Assembly: GCF_000527695.1 (NCBI RefSeq) | Contig: NZ_ATSX01000003.1 | Location: 105,005-169,004 of the forward strand | DNA length: 64,000 nucleotides | DNA from: Commensalibacter papalotli (ex Servin-Garciduenas et al. 2014) | Lineage (GTDB): Bacteria > Pseudomonadota > Alphaproteobacteria > Acetobacterales > Acetobacteraceae | Direction of reading: 5' to 3' | Part shown: one piece after another, positions 1 to 7,444 of the stretch | Position numbering within the stretch: position 1 is the stretch's first letter | How the letters are laid out: the number at the start of each line of letters is the position of its first letter | Program-made: the position numbers and the translations under genes | The notes under the pieces: generated by a model | What the model was told of the DNA's origin: nothing | Seen by the model: only the letters and a program-made list of their open reading frames with translations | Databases searched by the model: none

Positions 1-460
1 TAAATTAGAAATTATGCGAGATAGCCGTTTAGGCAGCTATGGAGTTTTAACTTTATTTATTATATTAGGTTTGCAAGTTAGTGCATTATCTTTTCTAGCA
101 CGCTATAATACAACATATGCTACAATGGTTTTAATCATTACGGCCGTTCTTTCGCGCATTTCAATCTTATTACCAATTTGTTGCAGTCAACCTGCGCGTT
201 CTAATGGACTTGCCAGTTCGTTAGTCAATATTCCTCGCTCCTCTATCCTCATCGCCATCTTATCAACATTACTCCTTATTTTCGCATTAACTCCATGGAT
301 GGCAGCAATAGTTTATATAATACTATCAGCACTTATCTCTGCTGGAATCACGCTATACGCACAAAAACATATTGAGGGTTATACAGGCGATATTTTGGGA
401 GCGATACAAACGCTTGTTGCTACTGGTATTTTAATTACCAGCACAATTTTTACAGTTTAA
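1..460 (+). CDS. cobS: Adenosylcobinamide-GDP ribazoletransferase, C-terminal part (5' end outside window)
   Basis: This is the membrane enzyme that joins alpha-ribazole to adenosylcobinamide-GDP, the last assembly step of cobalamin. The frame is open from the left edge. The first readable residues, LEIMRDSRLGSYG, match the conserved CobS block with its DSRxGxYG motif, so the methionine at base 14 is internal and not a start. The remaining 150 or so residues are hydrophobic, with about four membrane segments, as in the C-terminal half of CobS. Its last 11 bases overlap the convergent phosphatase gene, which belongs to the same pathway. The family call is strong; the N-terminal half cannot be judged. 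Confidence 0.85.
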   Translation, partial: KLEIMRDSRLGSYGVLTLFIILGLQVSALSFLARYNTTYATMVLIITAVLSRISILLPICCSQPARSNGLASSLVNIPRSSILIAILSTLLLIFALTPWMAAIVYIILSALISAGITLYAQKHIEGYTGDILGAIQTLVATGILITSTIFTV

Positions 461-1010
461 AATCAAAGATTTCTAATTTGCCAAACTCGGGTAACTCTCC
501 TAGCAACTCTACAGATTTACCAAGAGCAACTTGTCGTAATAACCGTAATGGGCCTGCATGTGAGACAATCAATACATTTTCTTGTTTTTGTTGAATTTCT
601 GTCCAAAGCTCTAACACTCTATCATAGAGTATTTGTCCACTTTCACCGCCAGGAACCTGCCATTTCCAAGGTGTTTGAGCCCAATCATCAATTAATTCTT
701 TTGGTAAATCATCCCATAGTTTTCCTTCCCAATGGCCAAAATGAAACTCAAGTAAACGGTTATCTGTTTTACAAAAAAGTTGATATTTTTCGGCTATTTT
801 TTGTGCCAATTTTAAGCATCGAGATAAAGGGGAAGCATAAATTGTTATATTTTGAAAATTATCAGGTAAAATAGCATATTGCTCCCAATGTTCTTTCAAA
901 GGAACATCCATATGCCCATAACATAAACCCACAGGAACATCGACAGGAGGATGACGCATAAGCCCAATTTTATAACAGACTTGTTTTTTTCTAATATTCA
1001 TATCAGTCAT
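450..1010 (-). CDS. cobC: Histidine phosphatase, CobC-type (alpha-ribazole phosphatase)
   Basis: A 186-residue member of the phosphoglycerate-mutase-like histidine phosphatases. The catalytic block LMRHPP lies near residue 17, with R19/H20 as the phospho-acceptor pair. A second arginine sits in SPLSRC near residue 60, the acid in the EFHFGHWEG block near 88, and the second histidine in VSHAGPLR near 150. The N-terminal block RHPPVDVPVGLCYG is typical of CobC, which removes the phosphate from alpha-ribazole-5'-phosphate or adenosylcobalamin-5'-phosphate. Its position next to cobS supports a cobalamin role over a general phosphatase. The two genes converge and overlap by 11 bases. Confidence 0.8.
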   Translation of the reverse strand: MTDMNIRKKQVCYKIGLMRHPPVDVPVGLCYGHMDVPLKEHWEQYAILPDNFQNITIYASPLSRCLKLAQKIAEKYQLFCKTDNRLLEFHFGHWEGKLWDDLPKELIDDWAQTPWKWQVPGGESGQILYDRVLELWTEIQQKQENVLIVSHAGPLRLLRQVALGKSVELLGELPEFGKLEIFDFKL

Positions 1011-1031
1011 TATATATTAAAATCACATAAT

Positions 1032-1187
1032 TTAATTATTATCAAACTCGTTTTGATCATCTATCTGATTTTGTATTCGTTTCTTTTCTGACCAACGACC
1101 TAGTAAAATATCCCATAAAGAATAAAAAATAGAAATCATTACTAAAATCATAATGCATGCGGACAACAGGATAATTACCTGACTCAT
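1032..1187 (-). CDS. Small single-pass membrane protein, 51 aa, unknown function
   Basis: A short gene with a strong ribosome binding site (AGGAGAAAATA directly before the ATG at 1187). The product starts MSQVIILLSACIMIL and has one hydrophobic segment at about residues 3-25. A short basic stretch (GRWSEKKR) follows, then an acidic, Asn-rich tail ending QNEFDNN. The charge pattern predicts N-out/C-in single-pass topology. It lies 21 bases upstream of cobC on the same strand and may be co-transcribed with it. A longer open frame at 1057-1248 overlaps it but lacks a good start signal. I do not recognise a family; the good binding site and membrane-like composition make it likely real. Confidence 0.6.
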   Translation of the reverse strand: MSQVIILLSACIMILVMISIFYSLWDILLGRWSEKKRIQNQIDDQNEFDNN

Positions 1188-1717
1188 TATTTTCTCCTTT
1201 TATCCTTTGAAAAACAATATGAAAAAAACGACAATCTATATTATTCAATAAATACCAAACGATTTCAAAACATAATATTAAATTATAAAATATTTAATCT
1301 AATTTACAATTTACTATAGCTAATATGCTCTATTTTTCAATAAAATGAATTTACCATGACATAAACTGTAAAATTACAAAATTAAAATTAAGGAATAACT
1401 ACAATGGATATATTGATTTGAATTCGGCAGATTAAATTTTGAATGTTTATTACTTGATTCAGAATCGCAATAGATTTTGTAATCTTAAGTTATAATATCA
1501 GCTTTTAAACCTATGAATTATGATAGTTTTTATAGGTTTGTTCAGATCAAACACTATATAATCTGTATGTATATTAAGAAGATTGTGTGCTTAGGCAATT
1601 TCTATGAGTCAAACGATATGCTCATCAAATTAAAAAATTATACAACCTTCTTAACCAATTTCTATATAGGGAATTCTCGAACGATCTATAACTTTCCGAT
1701 TTTCCCCTATTCTTAAA
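1188..1717. other. 530-base intergenic region
   Basis: AT-rich sequence between speE and the small membrane protein gene. An open frame at 1513-1716 lacks a ribosome binding site and has non-protein-like composition, so I do not call it a gene. The region holds a 13-base inverted repeat with one mismatch, 1574-1586 against 1642-1654, and a direct repeat CAATTTCTAT at 1596-1605 and 1656-1665. No promoter could be assigned with confidence. Confidence 0.5.
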
Positions 1718-2578
1718 TTAAGGTAACTGTTCTTGAATATAAGGAGGTAAACAAAAAGATGCTGTATGTACTTCGGGTGACCAATATCGAGTGTGACCTA
1801 AAATATTTGCTTTTTGCGCACGTTCCTCAATAACAGAAACCCGCTGTTTCGTATGATTATCCCCTTTACCAGCAATGCCCAAGGTCATAAATCCACCGAT
1901 GTAAGTTGGTACTGCAACAACATAAGCAGAAACGTAATCAAAAAATTGAGCACGGCGTAAACTGGTCTCACGCAACTCATCTGCTTGCATAAACGGAACA
2001 CCACATTGATTAACAATTAACCCTTGTGGTGTCAAAATACGTGCACAGTCACGATAAAAAGCATCAGTAAAAAGAACCTCTCCAACACCAATAGGGTCTG
2101 TACTATCTACGATAATAACGTCAAAGCTTTCGTCTTTCGCATCAGCAACATATTGAATACCATCACCAATGATAACTTCTGCTCTATGATTATCCCAACA
2201 ACCCGCAGATATCTTGGGTAAAAATTCTTTTGATAACGCGACAACATCTCCATCAATTTCAACCATTGTGGCTTTTTCAACCTCAGGATGTTGTAATACG
2301 CGACGTAAAACACCACCATCACCAGCACCAATAATCAAAACATTTTTAGCATTTCCATGCGTCAGTAATGGTACATGTGCTAACATTTCTTGGTAAACGA
2401 ATTCATCTTTTTCAGTAATTTGTGTAGCCCCATCAAGTAACAACACACGCCCATAAAATTCGTTTTCGATAATTTGAATATCTTGAAATTCAGATTTTTT
2501 ACGAGCCAACTCTTTATCAACACGAAAGCTTTGCTTCCAAGTATCGTAAAGTGTTTCATCTATCCATTTTTCAGACAT
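1718..2578 (-). CDS. speE: Spermidine synthase (polyamine aminopropyltransferase)
   Basis: Transfers the aminopropyl group of decarboxylated S-adenosylmethionine to putrescine to make spermidine. The product is 286 residues from the ATG at 2578, which has GGAG seven bases upstream. An in-frame start at 2629 would run through the preceding terminator. Visible hallmarks are the substrate loop LLDGATQITEKDEFVYQEML, the glycine-rich motif VLIIGAGDGGVLRRVL, the acidic residue in MVEIDGDVV, and the catalytic DSTDPIG block. speD, which supplies the decarboxylated co-substrate, lies just upstream on the same strand, separated by a hairpin terminator. Confidence 0.95.
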   Translation of the reverse strand: MSEKWIDETLYDTWKQSFRVDKELARKKSEFQDIQIIENEFYGRVLLLDGATQITEKDEFVYQEMLAHVPLLTHGNAKNVLIIGAGDGGVLRRVLQHPEVEKATMVEIDGDVVALSKEFLPKISAGCWDNHRAEVIIGDGIQYVADAKDESFDVIIVDSTDPIGVGEVLFTDAFYRDCARILTPQGLIVNQCGVPFMQADELRETSLRRAQFFDYVSAYVVAVPTYIGGFMTLGIAGKGDNHTKQRVSVIEERAQKANILGHTRYWSPEVHTASFCLPPYIQEQLP

Positions 2579-2609
2579 CTTATTGCTCCGTATAAAATAA
2601 TTTAAAGCA

Positions 2610-2645
2610 TAAAAAAGCCGGGCAATCATAACTTACCCAGCCTTG
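2610..2645 (-). terminator. Rho-independent terminator or attenuator between speD and speE
   Basis: Read on the minus strand, AAGGCTGGGTAA and TTGCCCGGCTT can form a stem of about ten pairs, including G-U pairs, around a short loop, followed directly by six T. It lies after the speD stop and before the speE ribosome binding site. It would end or attenuate the speD transcript before speE. Confidence 0.6.
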
Positions 2646-2680
2646 GTTCATCTGTAAATATAGTTGATAATAATCAACTC

Positions 2681-3145
2681 TTAGAGATTTTCTTTGCCGC
2701 GTCTTTGCTCATCCAAAACGATACGTTCTGGTTTAAAGAAACGTTGCAATACAGGAATCGATGTGTATGGATCACACGAACCACACATAAAAATATCCAA
2801 AGCAGCAAAGTTACGCTCTGGCCATGTGTGAATCGAAATATGACTCTCAGCCAATACAACCACCCCAGAAACCCCACCATTTGGAGAGAAATGATGAAAA
2901 TGACTGTGCAAAATTGTTGCGCCTGCAACAATAGCAGCTTCACGTAACACGCGATCAATTTCTTCAGGAGAATCTAGATTCGTGGCATCCCATAGATCCA
3001 CAAGTAAATGCGTCCCCGCGAAACGCATACCGTCTCTAACAATAAAATAATCTTTACGATCTTCCATATCATGTGCAAGATCGCCCGAAACCTGGTTATT
3101 TCTCGGAGTTTCCGAGACCATCCCCAGTTGAGCAAGTGCGTTCAT
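2681..3145 (-). CDS. speD: S-adenosylmethionine decarboxylase proenzyme
   Basis: Pyruvoyl-dependent enzyme that decarboxylates S-adenosylmethionine to feed spermidine synthesis. The product is 154 residues from the ATG at 3145, which has AAGGGG eight bases upstream. A TTG at 3202 would add 19 residues but looks less likely. The self-cleavage block LAESHISIHTWPE near residues 93-105 contains the serine that becomes the pyruvoyl group, and the CGSCDP block near 118 is also typical of the bacterial class. Catalytic His and Cys are present. It pairs with speE downstream, although a hairpin between them may uncouple the two messages. Confidence 0.93.
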   Translation of the reverse strand: MNALAQLGMVSETPRNNQVSGDLAHDMEDRKDYFIVRDGMRFAGTHLLVDLWDATNLDSPEEIDRVLREAAIVAGATILHSHFHHFSPNGGVSGVVVLAESHISIHTWPERNFAALDIFMCGSCDPYTSIPVLQRFFKPERIVLDEQRRGKENL

Positions 3146-3580
3146 CAACGTACCCCTTAACCAGTAGATAGCCTGTTGGGCATAAATGCCCCCTTGGGCC
3201 AAAAGAATTCGAAATTAGAATATAATCCGATATAACTTAAAGAGCATTTAATTTAAACCGTAGCTTAATCAAATTTCTCAAAGTTACTCTATATTCCATG
3301 GAAAAAATGACTAGTGTCATACTTGCGTTACTATATGACCCCTTATCTATGGAATCACAAGCTTTTTTTTAGCTTTGTTGCATTTTTTTTAAAATGAATG
3401 AAAAGTTTACCTTGTGAATTTATCTCATTTTTTTTCGTATATTAATTTTTTTTTCATTTAAAATACATTTTTTCCTTGGCGTAAAGAGCTGTTAATATTA
3501 TAACCCTTAAAAATCAGATAGTAAGGATAGTTTTTTATACCATATTATTTTTCTATATGCCAAAAATAGGTGCATAATAT
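3146..3580. other. Divergent intergenic region speD / dksA
   Basis: About 430 AT-rich bases with several T runs and no open frame of note. It must hold the promoters for speD (leftward) and dksA (rightward). AGGTG near 3568 is a plausible dksA ribosome binding site. I see no riboswitch or convincing operator. Confidence 0.4.
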
Positions 3581-4012
3581 ATGAACACGTTATCATTTAA
3601 CAATGACTACAAACCTTCTGATGATGAGGAGTTTATGAATCCTCGTCAACAAGCATATTTCAAAGCTAAACTAGAAGCCTGGCGTGATTCGATACTTAAC
3701 AACTCTACCGAAGCCTTAAACCACTTATCTCAAGATCGCCCTGCGGATATTGACCTTAACGACCGTGCCAGCTCTGAAACTGATCGTGCTTTAGAGCTTA
3801 GAACCCACGATCGTGCTAGAAAATTATTATCAAAAATTGAGCAAGCATTGCGCAAAATAGACGATGGCAGCTATGGTTATTGTGAAGTAACAGGAGAACC
3901 TATCAGCTTAAAACGCCTTGAAGCTCGTCCTGTTGCAACAATGTCTGTTGAAGCCCAAGAACAACATGAAAGAAAAGAAAAAGTATATCGAGATGATCTA
4001 CCTGTAGATTAA
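3581..4012 (+). CDS. dksA: DksA-family RNA polymerase-binding regulator with a single zinc-site cysteine
   Basis: DksA binds the RNA polymerase secondary channel and, with ppGpp, adjusts rRNA and amino-acid promoters. The 143-residue product has the long coiled coil, whose tip reads DIDLNDRASSETD and keeps the acidic/alanine residues used in DksA. A C-terminal globular domain follows, with the GSYGYCEVTGEPI and KRLEARPVA blocks. Only one of the four classical zinc-binding cysteines is present (C98). The positions of the others read T, S and A, so zinc binding of the classical type is unlikely. This resembles cysteine-poor DksA forms known in other proteobacteria. A bidirectional terminator follows. 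Confidence 0.88.
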   Translation: MNTLSFNNDYKPSDDEEFMNPRQQAYFKAKLEAWRDSILNNSTEALNHLSQDRPADIDLNDRASSETDRALELRTHDRARKLLSKIEQALRKIDDGSYGYCEVTGEPISLKRLEARPVATMSVEAQEQHERKEKVYRDDLPVD

Positions 4013-4036
4013 ATGATCTATCTATTCTTTATTTGT

Positions 4037-4066
4037 AAAAGCCTTGTTTTATAAAACAAGGCTTTT
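4037..4066. terminator. Bidirectional terminator between dksA and panC
   Basis: A perfect inverted repeat, AAAAGCCTTGTTTT / AAAACAAGGCTTTT, with a two-base loop. It has T runs in both directions and sits between the convergent dksA and panC. Confidence 0.85.
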
Positions 4067-4071
4067 ATTAT

Positions 4072-4893
4072 TTACATATTATCTAATAAGCGCACAGACC
4101 CTAATTTAGCGGCTGTAATCAAGCGGCTATTACTGGACCATTCAGAAATCTTACACAAAGATTTACCATCCACAGCATTAAAATAGTCCACTTCAAATCC
4201 TTTTTGGGATAATTCATCAACAGCACTCTCTAAAACCTGAGATATCACCTCACCATTTTGTAACCTTTGGTAACTTTTATTTAACACTTGATATAATAAA
4301 GCTGACTTTTGTTGCTCTTCTTGTGATAAAAAACGATTACGCGAAGATTTTGCTAAGCCATCCACTTCACGTACGATTGGCACACCAAAAATCGAAATAG
4401 GGATATTCAAATCCTCAACCATTCTGCGAATCACTTGTAATTGCTGCCAATCTTTTTCACCAAAACAAGCAACATGCGGTTTGATCAAAGAAAATAGACG
4501 ATAAACAACCGTCGCAACACCCGAAAAATGCCCTGGTCTTTTTTCCCCTTCCCATAATAAAGAAGGGCCATCAACAACAATCTGTGTTGCAAAACCTTTG
4601 GGATAAATATCTCCAACTCTAGGCAACCAAACCAAATCAACCTGATGTTGTTCTAATAACTTAATATCATGTTCTTCCGTTTTAGGATAACGACTAAAAT
4701 CTTCTTTTTGATCAAATTGCAGCTGGTTCACAAATATTGTTACAATACAATAATGAGCCAGTTCTTTAGCACGTTTTACCAGTGCCATATGACCATCATG
4801 TAACGCGCCCATTGTTGGTACTAACGCCACAGAATAGTCTTTAAAACTAGCCCTAGCTTGTAAAAATTCTTGTAAATTACGTGCAATTATCAT
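4072..4893 (-). CDS. panC: Pantothenate synthetase (pantoate--beta-alanine ligase)
   Basis: ATP-dependent condensation of pantoate with beta-alanine, the last step of pantothenate synthesis. The 273-residue length fits the family. Visible motifs are the nucleotidyltransferase HIGH-like block PTMGALHDGHMALV near residue 26, the FVNQLQF pantoate-binding block, FGEKDWQQLQVIRR near 145, and the SSRNRFLS loop near 185, the KMSKS-like equivalent. AAGG lies nine bases before the ATG. It stands alone; no panB is present in the window. Confidence 0.95.
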   Translation of the reverse strand: MIIARNLQEFLQARASFKDYSVALVPTMGALHDGHMALVKRAKELAHYCIVTIFVNQLQFDQKEDFSRYPKTEEHDIKLLEQHQVDLVWLPRVGDIYPKGFATQIVVDGPSLLWEGEKRPGHFSGVATVVYRLFSLIKPHVACFGEKDWQQLQVIRRMVEDLNIPISIFGVPIVREVDGLAKSSRNRFLSQEEQQKSALLYQVLNKSYQRLQNGEVISQVLESAVDELSQKGFEVDYFNAVDGKSLCKISEWSSNSRLITAAKLGSVRLLDNM

Positions 4894-5124
4894 TGAAATG
4901 AACCTTAATGAATAAAATAATAAATCAGCATCTTACTATAAGAATAAACCCAATCCTATATTCTTAAAAAGCATAAGTGCTAAAAAACAACAACCCTTCT
5001 GGAATACTCTTCCTATGCAAATAAAAATGATTTCAAAAAATACAAAATTATTTTACATAACAATACAGTAATATACTGCTTTAATTCTTTTTAACTCCTT
5101 ACTCTCGGGTGGTTCAATATAAAC

Positions 5125-6012
5125 ATGATACGCAAACTTTCCCCTTTTATTTTATTAGGGTTCCTGACTGCTTGTGGTGGTCCTGCTAATAATCAAGTTC
5201 GCCCAACCCCAGGGGGGGCATATCCACAACAGCAACAAAGATCTATTTATGATGATCGTGTTCCTGATTTTGCGACCAATAATTTTGAACCTTTTGCAAG
5301 ACAAGAGGCTGTTGCAATTGCTCTGCGCGAATGGCGTTTATTTGGACAACCTGTTGCTGATTATGACCCATTACAACACCCAGAGCCAGAAGTCCCAGAT
5401 TTTAAAGCTGAACGCATGCCAGGCCTTTGGCAACGCGTTGGAGAGTATTGGTGGATTGGTATGGATCCTGGAATGTCTGAAGGCAGTTATACAGGTAAAC
5501 ACAATTCTAATGGTACTGCTTTTAACTTTCGTAATGATGGACATTACGCATGGTCAGCAGCATTCATTTCTTATGTTATGAGAATTGCAGGAGCAAATAA
5601 TCGTTTCCCATACTCTCCTAATCATTCGACCTATATTAATGCAGCCGCATCTAATGAATCTCCAATCCTTCATGCTCAAGACCCAGCAACCTATGCACCT
5701 AAGCTTGGGGATATGATTTGTACTGCACGAGGTAAAAATAGAGATGGTATTCGTTTTTCAAGCTTACCAACAGGGTCTATGTTCCCAGCCCATTGCGGAA
5801 TTGTTGTGGCTGTAAACGAAAATGGACAACCTTTTGGTCGTCAAATCAGTATTATTGGTGGAAACGTAGACGATTCTGTGGCAATGACCCATGTTCCTGT
5901 GGATACAACAGGAAAATTAGCAGGGCCTGATGGAATCAGCTATGATTCTCGTTATCCTTGGTGTGTTGTATTAGAAGTTTTATATGACGCTGAAACAGCG
6001 TCACATAAATAA
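5125..6012 (+). CDS. Exported DUF2272 lipoprotein
   Basis: A 295-residue protein with a lipoprotein signal peptide: a basic start MIRK, then hydrophobic residues to a lipobox-like LTAC with the acylated cysteine at residue 17. A Pro/Gln-rich linker follows. The body matches the DUF2272 family known in alphaproteobacteria, with blocks such as EAVAIALREWRLFG, WQRVGEYWWIG, and HYAWSAAFISYVMRIAG with an AHCGIVVAV segment further on. The last two resemble the Cys/His arrangement of NlpC/P60-like folds, but no activity is established and I do not assign one. It ends two bases from the convergent rhodanese gene. Confidence 0.7.
   Translation: MIRKLSPFILLGFLTACGGPANNQVRPTPGGAYPQQQQRSIYDDRVPDFATNNFEPFARQEAVAIALREWRLFGQPVADYDPLQHPEPEVPDFKAERMPGLWQRVGEYWWIGMDPGMSEGSYTGKHNSNGTAFNFRNDGHYAWSAAFISYVMRIAGANNRFPYSPNHSTYINAAASNESPILHAQDPATYAPKLGDMICTARGKNRDGIRFSSLPTGSMFPAHCGIVVAVNENGQPFGRQISIIGGNVDDSVAMTHVPVDTTGKLAGPDGISYDSRYPWCVVLEVLYDAETASHK
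5985..6003. repeat. Inverted repeat at the 3' end of the DUF2272 gene
   Basis: TGACGCTG-aaa-CAGCGTCA, an 8-base perfect stem inside the last codons, where two genes converge with a two-base gap. It lacks a T run on either strand, so a terminator role is possible but not shown. Confidence 0.4.
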
Positions 6013-6014
6013 GC

Positions 6015-6428
6015 TTACCGAACTGGCTGAAGAACAGGTAGTTTTTCAGCCAACCACCCTGCTATTTTACCTGTAATACCATTGGGATCAGCAGGGCCTT
6101 CAAATCCATCTTTGACATTAACCACATGATTAAAACCACTATGTTGAGCTAAACTCGCTGCCAACATACTGCGCTTTCCTGAACGACAGATAAAATATAC
6201 TGTTTGTTCTGGCCTTACACCTGCCTGGCGAAGTTCAGAAACAAAATTATCGTTCCTTTCACCAAAAATAGTTTGCACACTGATTTTTAAAAGTTCCTGA
6301 GATAAAGTTGACAGATCAGGGTAACCAATTTGTTCCCATTCTTGAGGTGTACGCACATCAATCAACACTGCTTCTTTATCAACTTGTAATTGTTTCCAAG
6401 TTTCCATGGGTGTTTTTTCATCAATCAT
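6015..6428 (-). CDS. Rhodanese-like sulfurtransferase domain protein
   Basis: A 137-residue single-domain rhodanese. The N-terminal VLIDVRTPQEWEQIGYPD block and the active-site loop FICRSGKRS (Cys near residue 80, the persulfide carrier) are intact. These proteins move sulfane sulfur or detoxify reactive sulfur species; the partner here cannot be read from the sequence. It converges on the DUF2272 gene. The start at 6428 gives the expected rhodanese N-terminus, and the nearest gene upstream is divergent. Confidence 0.85.
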   Translation of the reverse strand: MIDEKTPMETWKQLQVDKEAVLIDVRTPQEWEQIGYPDLSTLSQELLKISVQTIFGERNDNFVSELRQAGVRPEQTVYFICRSGKRSMLAASLAQHSGFNHVVNVKDGFEGPADPNGITGKIAGWLAEKLPVLQPVR

Positions 6429-6724
6429 TAAACAGAACCTTTATATCTATAAGTGAATTTAAAATCATATTCATCATAATATACTACGAATAGAAGACTT
6501 TAAAAACCTACTATAATAACCACCATTATTCGTTACATAAATCCTGTAAATAACCACAATATTTCAAAGAATTATTATTTTACGATCAAAGCAGCACAAA
6601 TTACTCAAAATAGTCAAAAACAAATCATATCCTTAAAATATTCCAAAGATAAATAAACAAGCTTTACCCTTGCTTTCCAACCCAATTCATACGAGTATAC
6701 ATTCTAAAAACAGGGCTAAATAAT

Positions 6725-7444
6725 ATGGAACATCCGGCACATTTATTAATTATTGATGATGACCATGAAATTGTTGAATTGCTATGTCAATTTTTAAAAC
6801 GTCATCACTTCGAAGTGAGCTACGCCTATAATGGTGAACAAACACGCCAGGTATGGAAAAAAAATACTTATAATTTAGTTATTTTAGACTTAATGCTACC
6901 TGGGGAAAGTGGATTTGAAATTGCACATTGGTTAAGACAACAAGATGATATTCCTATTATCATGCTTACCGCTATGGGCGAAGAAGCCGACAGAATTATT
7001 GGCCTAGAGCTCGGTGCTGATGACTATCTAGCCAAACCTTTTAACCCCCGAGAATTACTAGCACGGATACATTCCGTTTTGCATCGATCTCGACGTCGGG
7101 TACAATCGACACTTAACCAACAAAACAAATCCATTCAATTTGGTGAATGGGTTCTTAACCCTATATCACGTCAACTTTTAAATATTGATAAATCCGCCGT
7201 TCCTTTAACTGGTAAAGAGTATGATCTATTACTGGCTTTGCTTGAACATGCACCTAAGATCGTAAACCGAGATCAATTATCAGATATTCTCTATGGGCAT
7301 GAACTTCCTCCAACAGACCGCACCATAGACGTTACTCTCAGCCGTTTAAGACGAAAATTACAAGATGATGGCAGACAATCTCAAATCATCAAAACCGTTC
7401 ACAGAGGTGGTTATTTGATCGCGGTACCTGTTCGTCATGTCTAA
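6725..7444 (+). CDS. OmpR-family response regulator
   Basis: DNA-binding half of a two-component system, 239 residues. The receiver domain (1-120) has the acidic pair IIDDDH near residue 10, the phospho-acceptor Asp in ILDLMLPG near 55, Thr in IIMLTAMG and Lys in YLAKPFNP. The C-terminal winged helix shows PLTGKEYDLLLALLEH and the recognition block RTIDVTLSRLRRKL, ending GGYLIAV. It overlaps the kinase gene by 8 bases, so the two are translationally coupled. The sequence is closest in style to OmpR, but the signal and targets are not evident. Confidence 0.93.
   Translation: MEHPAHLLIIDDDHEIVELLCQFLKRHHFEVSYAYNGEQTRQVWKKNTYNLVILDLMLPGESGFEIAHWLRQQDDIPIIMLTAMGEEADRIIGLELGADDYLAKPFNPRELLARIHSVLHRSRRRVQSTLNQQNKSIQFGEWVLNPISRQLLNIDKSAVPLTGKEYDLLLALLEHAPKIVNRDQLSDILYGHELPPTDRTIDVTLSRLRRKLQDDGRQSQIIKTVHRGGYLIAVPVRHV

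Noticed and set aside
1057..1248. 63-codon minus-strand frame overlapping the small membrane protein
   Set aside because: It lacks a ribosome binding site, while the other frame has a strong one and a membrane-protein composition.
1513..1716. 67-codon open frame on the plus strand
   Set aside because: No ribosome binding site, odd composition and position within a repeat-containing spacer. Likely chance.
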